From positions 585,077,731 to 585,141,730 of the forward strand of contig CM053029.1 of assembly GCA_028564925.1 (NCBI GenBank): 64,000 nucleotides of DNA, read 5' to 3'. Each line of letters begins with the position of its first letter. Position 1 is the stretch's first letter. Below are positions 43,198 to 53,672 of this stretch, one piece after another. The DNA is from Lithobates sylvaticus (Eukaryota > Chordata > Amphibia > Anura > Ranidae). The translations under genes were made by a program, and so were the position numbers. The notes below the pieces were generated by a model. The model was given only the letters and a program-made list of their open reading frames with translations. It did not search any database and was not told where the DNA came from.

Positions 43198-44180
43198 TCT
43201 TGCAGCCTGCGTGAGTGCACAGGTGTACAGGATCAATATAAGACAGATCTGAGCATAGCTCAGGGGAGCTGTTGGAGTTGGAGATGCTGCAGCCAAAAGG
43301 GAGGTGTACTCCTGTCTAGAGACCAAGGCAATCTACTCAAGACAGCACTCAATGCAGGAGAAGTTCAAGGCCATTGGATCAATAGAGTTGGGCCAGCTTA
43401 GAGAGTCTGGGAGGACTAGAGCTGAGGCAACTGGGAGTCCAGAGGAATATGTGAGTCTCTAAGGTTGTGGGAGTGCCTGATGTATTAGAAGAACCTCTAC
43501 CTAGAGGCCAAGAGTGGGCCTGTGCAGCCACGTACTGTGGCCAGTGCTGAATGAGTCTTAAGAGCCAGGTGACTTGACAATTTCAATTGTTTGTATTTTG
43601 CTGAAGCCTGTGTGAATGCACAGGTGTGCAGGATCAATATACAGCAAATCTGAGCATAGCTCAGGGGAGCAGTTGGAGTTGCAGTTGCTGCAGCCACAAG
43701 GGAGGTGTGCTCCTGTCTAGAGACCAAGGCGATCTACTCAAGACAGCATTCCATGTGGGAGAGGTTCTAGGCCAGTGATGGCGAACCTTGGCACTCCAGA
43801 TGTTTTGGAACTACATTTCCCATGATGCTCATGCACTCTGCAGTGTAGTAGAGCATCATTGGGAAATGTAGTTCCAAAACATCTGGGGTGCCAAGGTTCG
43901 CCATCACTGTTCTAGGCCATTGGACCTAGAGAGAGTTGGGTCAGCTGAGAGAGCCTGGGAGACTGCGAGAGTCTGGGAGGACTAGAGCTGAGGAAACTGG
44001 AAGACAGTCCAGGGGACCAAAGGAATCTGTGAGTTTTGGAGGAGTGAGAGTGCCTGGGGTATTAAGAGAACCTTTACCTAGATGCTAAGAGTGGGCTCCT
44101 GCAGCGGGGTACTGTAGACTAGGCTGAGTGAGCCTTAGGAGCTAGGTAGCCTGGAGTTTTCCACTGTTTGTATTTTGCTG
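43198..44180 (+). repeat. tandem duplication of a roughly 410-bp unit
   Basis: Copy 1 (about 43198-43605) and copy 2 (about 43606-44180) share GCACAGGTGTACAGGATCAA-type sequence, CTCCTGTCTAGAGACCAAGG and CAATCTACTCAAGACAGCA, then TTTGTATTTTGCTGAAG. Copy 2 is longer because of a hAT MITE at 43773-43909. AATAAAAATGGACTGTCCTG at 44230-44250 downstream is polyadenylation-like, so the pair may be part of a terminal repeat of some element; this is unproven. Confidence 0.7.
43765..43917. mobile_element. 137-bp palindromic hAT-type MITE
   Basis: The element 43773-43909 starts CAGTGATGGCGAACCTTGG and ends with its inverse, CCAAGGTTCGCCATCACTG. It is flanked by an exact 8-base duplication TTCTAGGC at 43765-43772 and 43910-43917. 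An 8-bp duplication and CAGTG-type ends are diagnostic of the hAT superfamily. Almost the whole element is a hairpin (AACTACATTTCCCATGATGC and its complement). Confidence 0.9.
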
Positions 44181-46029
44181 AAGAAGACCTCTGCGTGGGA
44201 AACTTGTTATATAGACTTTCTGTTTCCTTTTAATAAAAATGGACTGTCCTGCCCTTACACAAAGTGCTGACTGATATGGACTCACTTGACAAACGCACCT
44301 ACCATGAGAGCTAAACAACCTTCATATCACAAGGAATAGTCCAGAAATAATTGAAATACAAGGTGGGAATTATTTGATTTTTCATTTTGACTATAAATAA
44401 GTTTTAAATTACACATGTCATGTGAGGGACTAGTAGCATGCCACCACTTTCCTCATTCTATTAGTACCAGTTGCCTGGTTGACTGTGCCTTCAATAGTCT
44501 CTGAGTCACTGACCTGGAACAAGGCATTTGTTCAGTCATTCTGAAGGTGTTGAAGCCGGAGACAGCCAAGCAACTTTCATGGTCAGAAGGAGGTCAGCAA
44601 TGTCCACCTCTGTTTTTTCTCAACTGACCTTTAAGTGAGAAATACTTATTCCAGGTTCAGCAGCCATCCCTCTGCAAAAAATTGATCTACTTTCAAAATG
44701 GTAATGAGTATAAAGAAAAAAAAAAAACTGTTTGCTTGCAAGGAATCAGAGCGGCAGGGGTTAAAAGTGAACTCCAGAGATCCGCAACAACACTTTGTGC
44801 ATGGAAACATTTTTAGGCATTATAATTTCCCGGAGGATATCAAGTGGAGATGAAGGTCAGCTAGAACAATACCTGAAAATTAAAGGCACTCCATTAGGGA
44901 ATTACCGTCTCACCAGATAATACGAGATTGGCAATTTAATAGGCAACATAAAATATGCATGTGTGAAACTTGTCATTTAGGTGGGAACAACAGCCTAGAT
45001 GTTTTCCTCTCCTCCGATTTAATGTTTGTTTGAATACTGCATATATTAAAACTATTAGTTATTTTACAAATTAAACCAAGCTCTTGAGGCAGTGTTTGGA
45101 TCAGCGCAAAAAAATATGGACAAACGCAAAGTGCCAAATGTTAATTTTCAAAGACTTTTGGAGGAACTTAAACGATATACCTGCGTTTGACTTAAATATT
45201 CTGAATTTAAAAAATGTAAAACTATTTTAGCCTTAAAATGGAAAGTGATTTATTTTGCGTTAGAAACAGTGTGTTCCACAATGTTCTGGGATGAAATTAC
45301 AGGTGGTGTAGAGGAGGCAACCGTCCTGGGTCCATCAGGTCATGGTACCAAAGGATAACCATATTATTTAGCTATGTGGTCAAAATTGCATTCTTTTCAG
45401 ATTAAAGAATTTTTCTTTCCTTCGCATCCTTTTTCTTTTGCTGTGCTATCTGCACCGTAGGCTGCCAGGAGGCTTTTTAGGCTTAAAATAAGAAACGATA
45501 CCCCATTTTATATTAGAGATTTTTATTAGAAAACGAGCAGGAGGTGCACCATGCTGAGAAAGGCCAAGCAGCTGCGAGTGCTATGGAAGCCTTGGAGCTG
45601 GTCTTCTCTGTCCTATGAAGAGCTAAGCAATGGGGGTTCTTAACAGGGAGATGCCTTGCTGGACAGTTTCAGGGGGTTTCAGCGTTCTTGATTAAAAAAA
45701 AAAAAAAAACACTTTTATCGAGTCGAGATACTAAAAATCATGTATTATTGTGACTAAACAAACTCTAAAAAAAAAAAAAAAAAAGAAACAATACCATAGA
45801 TACTATGCCTTAGCTACACTTAGGAATCAGCTTGCGTGATGATATTTGCTTTCTCAATGCTATATCCTAATATGATCCTAATATGATTCTAAATGTACCA
45901 ATTACCCCCGAAGGAGCTGCTGGTTTGATTTGGGCTTACCGTTACCTCACCTGCTCGCTTCTCTTTCTTAGAGGTCCTGTGGAAAATGGTCCAAAGAATG
46001 TTAGATTCGACACTAATGCCGTGTACACA
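44181..46029. other. unassigned sequence up to the assembly gap
   Basis: 44440-44580 has TACCAGTTGCCTGGTTGAC and related phrases that resemble a common frog interspersed repeat, weakly. The remainder is AT-rich with poly-A tracts at about 45695 and 45767. No coding sequence is supported, and I find no match to the LTR at 52597-53672. Confidence 0.3.
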
Positions 46030-46500
46030 NNNNNNNNNNNNNNNNNNNNNNNNNNNNNNNNNNNNNNNNNNNNNNNNNNNNNNNNNNNNNNNNNNNNNNN
46101 NNNNNNNNNNNNNNNNNNNNNNNNNNNNNNNNNNNNNNNNNNNNNNNNNNNNNNNNNNNNNNNNNNNNNNNNNNNNNNNNNNNNNNNNNNNNNNNNNNNN
46201 NNNNNNNNNNNNNNNNNNNNNNNNNNNNNNNNNNNNNNNNNNNNNNNNNNNNNNNNNNNNNNNNNNNNNNNNNNNNNNNNNNNNNNNNNNNNNNNNNNNN
46301 NNNNNNNNNNNNNNNNNNNNNNNNNNNNNNNNNNNNNNNNNNNNNNNNNNNNNNNNNNNNNNNNNNNNNNNNNNNNNNNNNNNNNNNNNNNNNNNNNNNN
46401 NNNNNNNNNNNNNNNNNNNNNNNNNNNNNNNNNNNNNNNNNNNNNNNNNNNNNNNNNNNNNNNNNNNNNNNNNNNNNNNNNNNNNNNNNNNNNNNNNNNN
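46030..46500. other. assembly gap (471 N)
   Basis: A run of N separates unassigned DNA from the 3' end of the gypsy element. The missing LTR (about 1.08 kb) would not fit if the size were literal, so the gap length is probably nominal. Long frames spanning the N run are artefacts. Confidence 0.95.
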
Positions 46501-46599
46501 AGATAGTGTTCAAACTACAAACTTTTTCGGGAACAACATTTTCACATAATTTGGACAGAGGAGCTTCCCACCAATTGGCATGAGATGGGGAGCTGTCCT

Positions 46600-48350
46600 G
46601 TCTACAGGTCACTTCAGTGTGTGCGACCTGCTTAACTGTGCCAGAGAGCGAGCTGGGGTTGCCCTCCACTAAATGGACAGCGGAAGGGTCAGGGCTCTCA
46701 GCACTTCTCCTTGCTGTGGTAACAGAGTCCTCTGAACTTTCTCCCATCTTGGGGTAAGTTAGCTTCTTGGGAGGCTTCACACTCCTGCGAGCTCTCTGTT
46801 CTCTTGGAACTTCTTCAGGAACACATTCTGGCAACATCTCTGGTTCTGGAACATCTTCTTCTTGTTCTGGGTAGAGACCAGGGATATCTTCCCAGCACTC
46901 AGGCACATCACTGAGTGGCACAAACTCTGTGGCTTCTGGGTTCAATGTGTTATCTTCCACATCTTCAGTAGGTGGAAGATCTATGGCAGAATTTCCTGGA
47001 GTTGAGGAAGGCCATAACCATTCAAGTTCTCCTCTTTCTTCTTCAGGTTGGGGGTCCTCACCACCCCTAACTTGGGACGTCTGAGACCTAGTGTTAGGCC
47101 TGGGGGTATCCAGAATGGGAACAGATTCAGGTAAGTCTCTTGCTGGAGGTATTCTGACTGCTTCAGTGAGTGGGAGCAAATGATTCCTATGCCAGGTCTT
47201 CAAAGGCCCCACTCTCCCTTCTGGCTTCAACTTGTAGACAGGCAATCCTGGAAGTTTCCTACAGATGATATATGGCTCTGATCTCCATCTATCAGCAATC
47301 TTGTGTTTCCCAGGGATCCCTAGATTGCGTAGCAGTACACGGTCCCCAGGCTGTAGGTCCTGTACTCTAACTTTCAAATCAAAGTTCCTCTTGTTTCGGG
47401 CCCCTCTCTGGTCAGAGGCCACTTGAGCTTTCTCGTAAGCTATCTTCAAACTGCGCCTCAGTCTGTCCACATATCCTTTGTGGGAGGCAGCAGAGGCATG
47501 GTCTAAAGAAATGCCGAAGGCCAAATCCACTGGCAATCTTGCTTCTCTCCCAAACATAAGTCGGTAAGGGGAAAAACCTGTCACATCACTTGTGGTGCAA
47601 TTGTAGGCATGCACTAGAGCTGAAATGTGTTGGCTCCAGTGTTGCTTCTTCTCGGTCTCCAAAGTTCCCAACATGTTCAATAGTGTCCTGTTGAACCTTT
47701 CAGGCTGGGCATCACCTTGAGGGTGATATGGTGTGGTTCTAGTCTTCTCTACTCCCAGAGAATCTAGTAGCTTCCTGATCAGGCGACTCTCAAAGTCCCT
47801 TCCTTGGTCTGAGTGGATTCTCTGTGGCAGTCCATAGTGAACAAAGTACTTCTCCAGAAGTACCTTGGCTACTGTAGAGGCCTTCTGGTCCTTGGTTGGG
47901 AAAGCCTGAGCATAACGAGTGAAATGGTCGGTTACCACCAGAACATTTCCCAATCCGCTCAAATCGGGTTCAAGGCAGAGAAAATCAATGCATACCAGAT
48001 CCATTGGGCCTTCACTTTGCAGATGGCCCATTGGGGCAGCTTGATGGGGTAAAGTCTTTCTCTGAATGCATCTTGCACAGGAATGGCAATACTCCTCCAC
48101 TTCGGCCCTCATGCAGGGCCAGTAAAACCGGTCTCTGACAAGTTGGAAGGTTCTCTCTGCTCCCAAGTGACCATGCTGGTCATGTAAGGCAATCAGCACA
48201 GTCTCTCGATGCTTTTCCGGGAGAAACAACTGCCACTTGTCTTCTGGTCCATCAGAGGGGCCCCTTCGGTAGACTACCCCCTGATGCACCTGTAACTTGT
48301 CCAATTCTCTCCTCAATTGGCGAGCTTCTTTAGAAGGGTGAAGGCGAAGT
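46600..48350 (-). CDS. Integrase and C-terminal extension of the gypsy element (fossil)
   Basis: The zinc-binding part reads HDQHGHLGAERTFQLV and YCHSCARCIQRKTLPHQA (HHCC). The catalytic core has DLVCIDFLCLEP, HSDQGRDFESRL and TPYHPQGDAQPERFNRTLLN, which hold the D, D and E. Further on come GDRVLLRNLGIPGKHKIADRW and RNHLLPL, the GPY/F-like end of gypsy integrases. About 190 acidic, proline-rich residues without a known domain follow before the gap. I see no chromodomain and no envelope gene. Confidence 0.88.
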
Positions 48351-48649
48351 CCCTCTGGACTCTGGTCTTCCAGGGCTTCCAGGACCAATTTCCCCATGGG
48401 GTCTTCCAATTGGTCACACCTTAACTCCTTCTTGGACAGCTTCGGCAGACACTCTTCTGCCAGTTGAGTTACCCCACAGTAACACTTTGGGACTCCCACT
48501 GTGGTAACTCCTATCTCTTCAGCTCTGGATCCTCCTCTGGCTTGGAGTTCAGCCCCCCTGACAAAGGGCTCGCACTCCATCTGGTGCCACTTGGGTCCAG
48601 TCTTCCCAGTCATCGACCATGACATGGGATCTTCGGGACAGGGCATCTG

Positions 48650-50900
48650 CATCCCTATTTCCAGCCCCTGGTCTGTACTTGAGGCTGAAATTGAATCCAG
48701 ACAACGCCGCCAACCATCTGTGTCCAGTTGCATCCAGCTTGGCGGTGGTGAATAGATAAGTCAAGGGGTTGTTATCTGTCTTTACAGTAAACTCGGCCCC
48801 ATACAAGTAGTCTCTCAACTTGTCAACAACTGCCCATTTGAGGGCTAAGAACTCCAACTTGTGGGTGGGATAGTTCTTCTCGGAGGGGGTCAGGCTCCGG
48901 CTCACATAAGCCACTGGCCGTAGCTGGTCTTCATGCTCCTGGTAGAGTACTCCACCCAGGCCCTCATGGCTGGCATCAACATGTAGCTCATAGGGTCTAG
49001 TGGGATCAGCGTAGGCCAAAACTGGGGCTGTGGTGAGACTTCTCTTCAAGGTTCTGAAAGCCTCTTCACACCTTGAATTCCACTGGTCTTGGACTGATTC
49101 ACTGGACCTCCTAGGCCCCATTCCATCCTCCTCTCCTTCTGTCTTCAGCAGCTCGTTGAGGGGTTTGGCAATGCGGGCAAATCCATCCACAAACCTGCGG
49201 TAGTAGGAGCAGAACCCCAAGAAAGACCGAAGTTCTGTAACTGTTGTGGGCCTTGGCCACGAAGTAACTGCCTCCAGCTTCTCAGGGTCTGTGGCCACTC
49301 CTTTTTCAGACACTATGTGTCCCAGATAGTTCACAGAAGACTGATAGAACCGACACTTCTCTGGAGAAAGTTTAAGTCCCTCTTCACTGAGCCTCTTCAG
49401 TACTTTCTCCAGCCTGGCTTCATGTTCTTCCAAAGTCTTTCCAAAGACAATGACATCGTCCAGATACACAAGGACTTCTATGAGGTTCATGTCTCCAACA
49501 GTCCTTTCCATTAGGCGTTGAAACGTAGCAGGAGCTCCAGATAGGCCCTGAGGCATCCTGTTGAACTCAAAGAATCCCACTGGGGTTATGAAGGCAGTCT
49601 TTTCTCTGTCTTCTGGATGCATGGGGATTTGATAATACCCACTCTTGAGGTCCATCACACTGAACCACTTAGCTCCAGATAAACTCTGCAAGGCATCCTC
49701 TATCCTTGGCGTGGTGTACTGGTCAGGAATGGTCCTCCTGTTGAGAGTTCTGTAGTCAATGCAGAGTCTCAATGACCCATTCTTCTTTCTGACTACCACA
49801 ATTGGGGAGGCATAGGGGCTCCTGGATTCCCTAATCACTCCCGTCTTCTTCAGTTCCGCAAGCTGCTCCCTCAGATCCTCCAGATCTGCTAGCGGGACTC
49901 GCCTCACTCTTTCTCTGAATGGCTTGTCCTCTTGCATGCGGATTCGGTGGGTGGCACTCTTCGCACACCCCACATCAAACTCATCTTTGGAGAAAATCTT
50001 CTCCCATCTGGTCAGCTGGGCCTTGGCTCTCTCTTTCCAAGCTCCAGGTAGGTTTGGGTTTTCCATGGAGAGTTTCTTCCAAACATCTTCACTTTCACCC
50101 GTCCCCTTCACTTCTGACCAGCCAACTGGGACAGCAGGACTCACCTGTCCCAGAAGCATCCTGGCAGGGATCTCCACGGGCCGCTCCGTGGGGTTCCTCA
50201 CACTGACAGGGACTCTTCCTTTAGCCTTCTTCAGGTCCTTCAGTGAAATTACTTCTGGTATCACCTCCAGACCTGAGTGACCCTCCATTGGGTCAGGTTC
50301 CAGCATTACAAAGGGGCCAGGCTGCTCCCAAGTAAGTTTCACCGTGGCTCTCATGCAGGTCACCTCTCCAGGCTGTAACACTGCTCCTTCTTTTCCAAGC
50401 CTCCATACCCTTCCTATCCCCTCACTTGGGGTCTTCTGCTCTAGGACCAACCGCTGATAGGCTGCCTTCAGCATGGGATGGATCTTGGGAGGTGAAAGAT
50501 TCTCTTTCTTCACCAGGGGGGTCAGAAGCCTTCTGACTAGGTCCGTGTTCGTCCCTATAATCAGGGACGTCTTGCTGGTTCCTGGTGGGCGGGGACACAC
50601 CACTGCTAAGGTGTCGAACACTTCAGACTTCCCAGCTACGGATGGGTCAAACGTCAATCTGATGGGTAAGTATCCATCATAGGGGAAACTCTGAGTTCCC
50701 AATCCCCTTATCTCCAACTCTTCTATCTTCTGTATTGGCAGATGACTCAGGTATCTGTCATAGAAGTCCCTGTACAACAGGGTCACTTGTGCTCCAGTGT
50801 CCAGAAGGGCCTTCGTGTACACTCCTTCCACCTGGATGGGTACAGTAGGGGATGGACCAACTAGCTCCTCTGGGTAGGGCCTAGTTGATGCTGTCCTCTT
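48650..50900 (-). CDS. Pol of the gypsy element: protease, reverse transcriptase, RNase H (fossil)
   Basis: The retropepsin signature ALLDTGAQVTLLY lies at about 50790-50825. Reverse transcriptase follows: LRLCIDYRTLNRRTIPD, FSVMDLKSGYYQIPM, then MPQGLSGAPATFQRLM and the catalytic VLVYLDDVIVFG at about 49450-49480. RNase H is marked by ELHVDASHEGLGGVLYQ and TDNNPLTYLF, ending in the usual RDADALSRR. The protease cuts the polyprotein; RT and RNase H make the cDNA. All the key motifs are present. Confidence 0.9.
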
Positions 50901-51189
50901 CTTTGGACTCTTTGCTTTGCCAGCACTTGATTTGCACTTGCTCCTTTCTTGAGCCTGGTATGCATTGACCCTCTCCCTCTTACTGGGAGTATGAACCCGT
51001 TGAGGGATATTGTTATCTCTCACTTGCAAGGGTTGTTGCTTTGGGGTGCTGTGTCTCTTCAGAGGGGTCTTGCCCCCTCCCTCTGGAGTGCACCTTGTTT
51101 GAGGATCCCTGGGCCCCTTCTGAGGGGTTTGGTCTCCTCGCTTTCTCTTCCTGTTACGCTTCTTGGAGCTCACTGAAGGTGATGGGCAC

Positions 51190-52536
51190 CCGGTTGACTC
51201 CTTCACCGGGCCCTTTGGCGTTTCCCGCCGGCTGGCGGCTTTCTGCCTTCTTCTTCTTGGGACTGGAACATATAGCTGCAATATGACCAATTCCTCCACA
51301 ATTAAAGCAAATCATCTCACTGTGGTCAGGTGGGGGTGCTGGTGCTGGAACAGCTGGAAACAATTCCCTCCTGGTTGTTTCCTTCTTGGGACTGGGCGTC
51401 TCTTTCGCCACTAGAGATGTCAGTATCTCCATCATCTGGGACATCTGCAACTTCAGGGCATCTACCTCTGTGTCTCTTTCAGGGGTTAAGGCCGACCTGA
51501 CCGTGGCCACTGTAGACTTTGTAGACCCCATCACTTGCTTCTCCCTTTTCTCTTCCAACATGGCCTCTTCTTCTCTGACCATTCGGATGAGGTCAGGGTA
51601 GTCCAGGCTCTTCCCATCCTGGCGGGTACGTAGAATTAGTGCGACAGGGTCCAAGGGTTGGGCTCCCCTCATCACCTGCTGGGCACGGGCTTCATCTACC
51701 TTCCCTGGATCTATCCCCTTCTTCAGGATAATCCTATGCAGGATCTTGTCTATGCGTCCCATGTACTCTGACAGCTTCTCCCCTGTCTTCTGGTAACAGT
51801 GTTCCAGTTGATAGGTAAGTTCTGTGACTTTTTCTGTCCCACCAAACACACCCTCCAGGATGTCTATGTAGTCCTGGGCAGTGCAATCCTTTTTGCTTGT
51901 CTTCAGATTGCGTATGGCCTCTAAGGCAGGTCCTTTTAGGCTTTCAACAATCCTTTGCTTCTTTCTGCCTTCTGAGACCTCCCATTCTTCTAGGGCCTGC
52001 GTGGCACCATCTAACCACTCTTCAAATCCCTCTTCTCCCGAGGGTACAGGTGTCCTCCCTGAAAACATCCGGAGTTTCCTGTATCCCGACATTGGGTAAT
52101 CCCCGGGGTCTCTTCTGCACTGGGTTACAATTTCCCCTAGAACAGCACACAGTTCTGCACTGAGAGTAGTGTGTGTGGGTGCGGGACTTTCCGCGCCCTT
52201 CTGCTCCTCCTTCTTTGGGGATAGAATGGCTTTCATAGGAGAGTAGTCTCCCTTGCGCGGCAGCGCATGCAGCAATTGGTAGTGCTGACCATTTGGTGCC
52301 TGTATGCTCTGGCTCCTGAACTGCTCTGGAGTCTCTTCCTTCCACTCTATTAAGGCGTATGTGTACCCAGCATCATTTCTCATGTCCATTATCCATGACT
52401 TCTGGCATGGGGATAATGACATTATGAGCTGCTTCACTGCCTCTCTCTGCCATATCCCTGGCAGTTCAATGACTGCTGCTGCGGCTGGGTCAGCGGCCCA
52501 TGTTGCGGACCACCGTCCCACTTCTATTGGGTCCAT
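51190..52536 (-). CDS. Gag of the gypsy element, PNMA-like, with CCHC knuckle (fossil)
   Basis: The protein starts MDPIEVGRWSATWAADPAAA and has an N-terminal region with YTYALIEWKEE, similar to the N-terminal domain of PNMA proteins. The capsid part reads RMFSGRTPVPSGEEGFEEWL, QALEEWEVSEGRKKQRIVES and LKGPALEAIRNL, then LEGVFGGTEKVTELTYQLEH and MRGAQPLDPVAL. This order and wording match vertebrate PNMA proteins closely. A CCHC zinc knuckle CFNCGGIGHIAAIC lies near the end. Gag forms the virus-like particle that packages element RNA. PNMA genes are known to be domesticated from Ty3/gypsy Gag, and this element is probably from a related lineage. Confidence 0.85.
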
Positions 52537-52596
52537 GCCGGCACCTTCTGGCGGCTTTTCCCGCTGACTCAGGATCCCGGATTACGAGCCCCCACG

Positions 52597-53672
52597 TGTA
52601 GCGCTACCCCCAGTTAAGAGAGCCGCTGGTTTGTTTTGGGTCCCTGAGTACAGCTCCACCAACCCCCGGCAGTTTGGCTCTACCCACTCTGGCACAGTTA
52701 GTCAAAGGGTACGTCCCTATGCACATAAAACTTAGCTTATACTCTAAGTGTAATTGGTATGAACTCACAAGCAGACTGCTGAGATAAGAATAACTGGCTT
52801 TACTTTTGCAGTAAGGAAAAAGAATAGCAACATGCATTTGAACATATATCTCACAATACTTTAGCAGGTCCCTGCAATATGCACTTTAAACATGTACACA
52901 GGTATATGAGTCTAACAATGGGGAAACGGAGCGCCAAGTGTGGCGACCGTCTGCTATGCACCCCTGAGGTGCAATAAATCTATCTGCGCCTACCTAACGG
53001 ACCAGGCCTGATCCCTAGTAATAGAGCTCAGTCCTTGTACTAGTACAGTGTTCTTCACCGGCAATAAATCTGTAGAGGTGGTGCACATGTAGCTTTAAAT
53101 GGTGTCATTTGTAATCCACAAAAAGTAACATTGCTGTTCTGAGGTAAATTGCGCCTAGGCAGTTCAATAGGCATAAAACTTGTGTGTCAATGCAGGATTG
53201 AGCCTACAGGCTCTCTCACCAATCCTTGGGGTACCGTCCTCCGATCCGGTCCCTCTAATGGCGGCTCTGGTCTCTTCAATGGCGGCGTCCGGTCTCCTCA
53301 GTCACAGCCCTGAACTCCGGTCATCAGCTCCGTCCGACCGACAGTAAGGGGAAGTCTCCGCTCCGCTGCTGTGGAAAGTGAGGGGTGAGAGTCTCACTCC
53401 ATCGGCTGCAAGGCCCAGGCTTCAGGCCTTCAGCTCCGGTCCGCACAGGTGTCTCTGCTGGCTGCAATCTTCGCGTCACACGCTCTGTCAGCAGAGCAGG
53501 CCAGTCCTGTCAGGCCTCAGAAGAGGAAGTGTCCCAAGAGGAAGAGGCGGTCTCCCTCTTCCCTTTTATAATCTCCCCCAGCAGCCTCCCGGGCGGAAGT
53601 CAGCAGCCCTGGGGCCTGGGGAATTGTGGGAGATGTAGTCTCTACCAGAAAAAGGGGTAGAACCCCGCTACA
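52597..53672 (-). repeat. 5' LTR of the gypsy element
   Basis: The block is bounded by inverted TGTAGCG...CGCTACA, the usual TG...CA LTR ends, 1076 bases apart. Immediately inside, read on the minus strand, comes CGTGGGGGCTCGTAATCCGG. Its TGGGGGCTCGT part equals the start of the proline-tRNA primer-binding site known from other retroelements. The partner LTR is not in the sequenced part of the window. Confidence 0.75.

Larger units (their letters stand above)
46501..53672 (-). mobile_element. Ty3/gypsy LTR retrotransposon with PNMA-like Gag (fossil)
   Basis: From right to left: an LTR (52597-53672), a primer-binding-site-like stretch, gag, then protease, reverse transcriptase, RNase H and integrase, and a C-terminal extension. 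The domain order RT-RH-IN defines Ty3/gypsy. The coding region is largely open and looks young, with about one interruption in pol apart from the gag-pol junction, where the family is known to use frameshifting. The left end and its LTR are lost in the assembly gap, so LTR-pair dating is impossible. The element appears to have inserted into the array to its right, since its LTR is followed directly by GTCCCATTACACAC of that array. Confidence 0.9.

Noticed and set aside
43160-44290. Region considered as an LTR because of AATAAA and GGACTGTCCTGCCC downstream
   Set aside because: No TG...CA ends, partner copy or adjacent coding region could be shown, so only the tandem duplication is reported.
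45883-46549. Frames of about 190-207 codons spanning the gap
   Set aside because: Almost entirely composed of N; artefact of the assembly gap.
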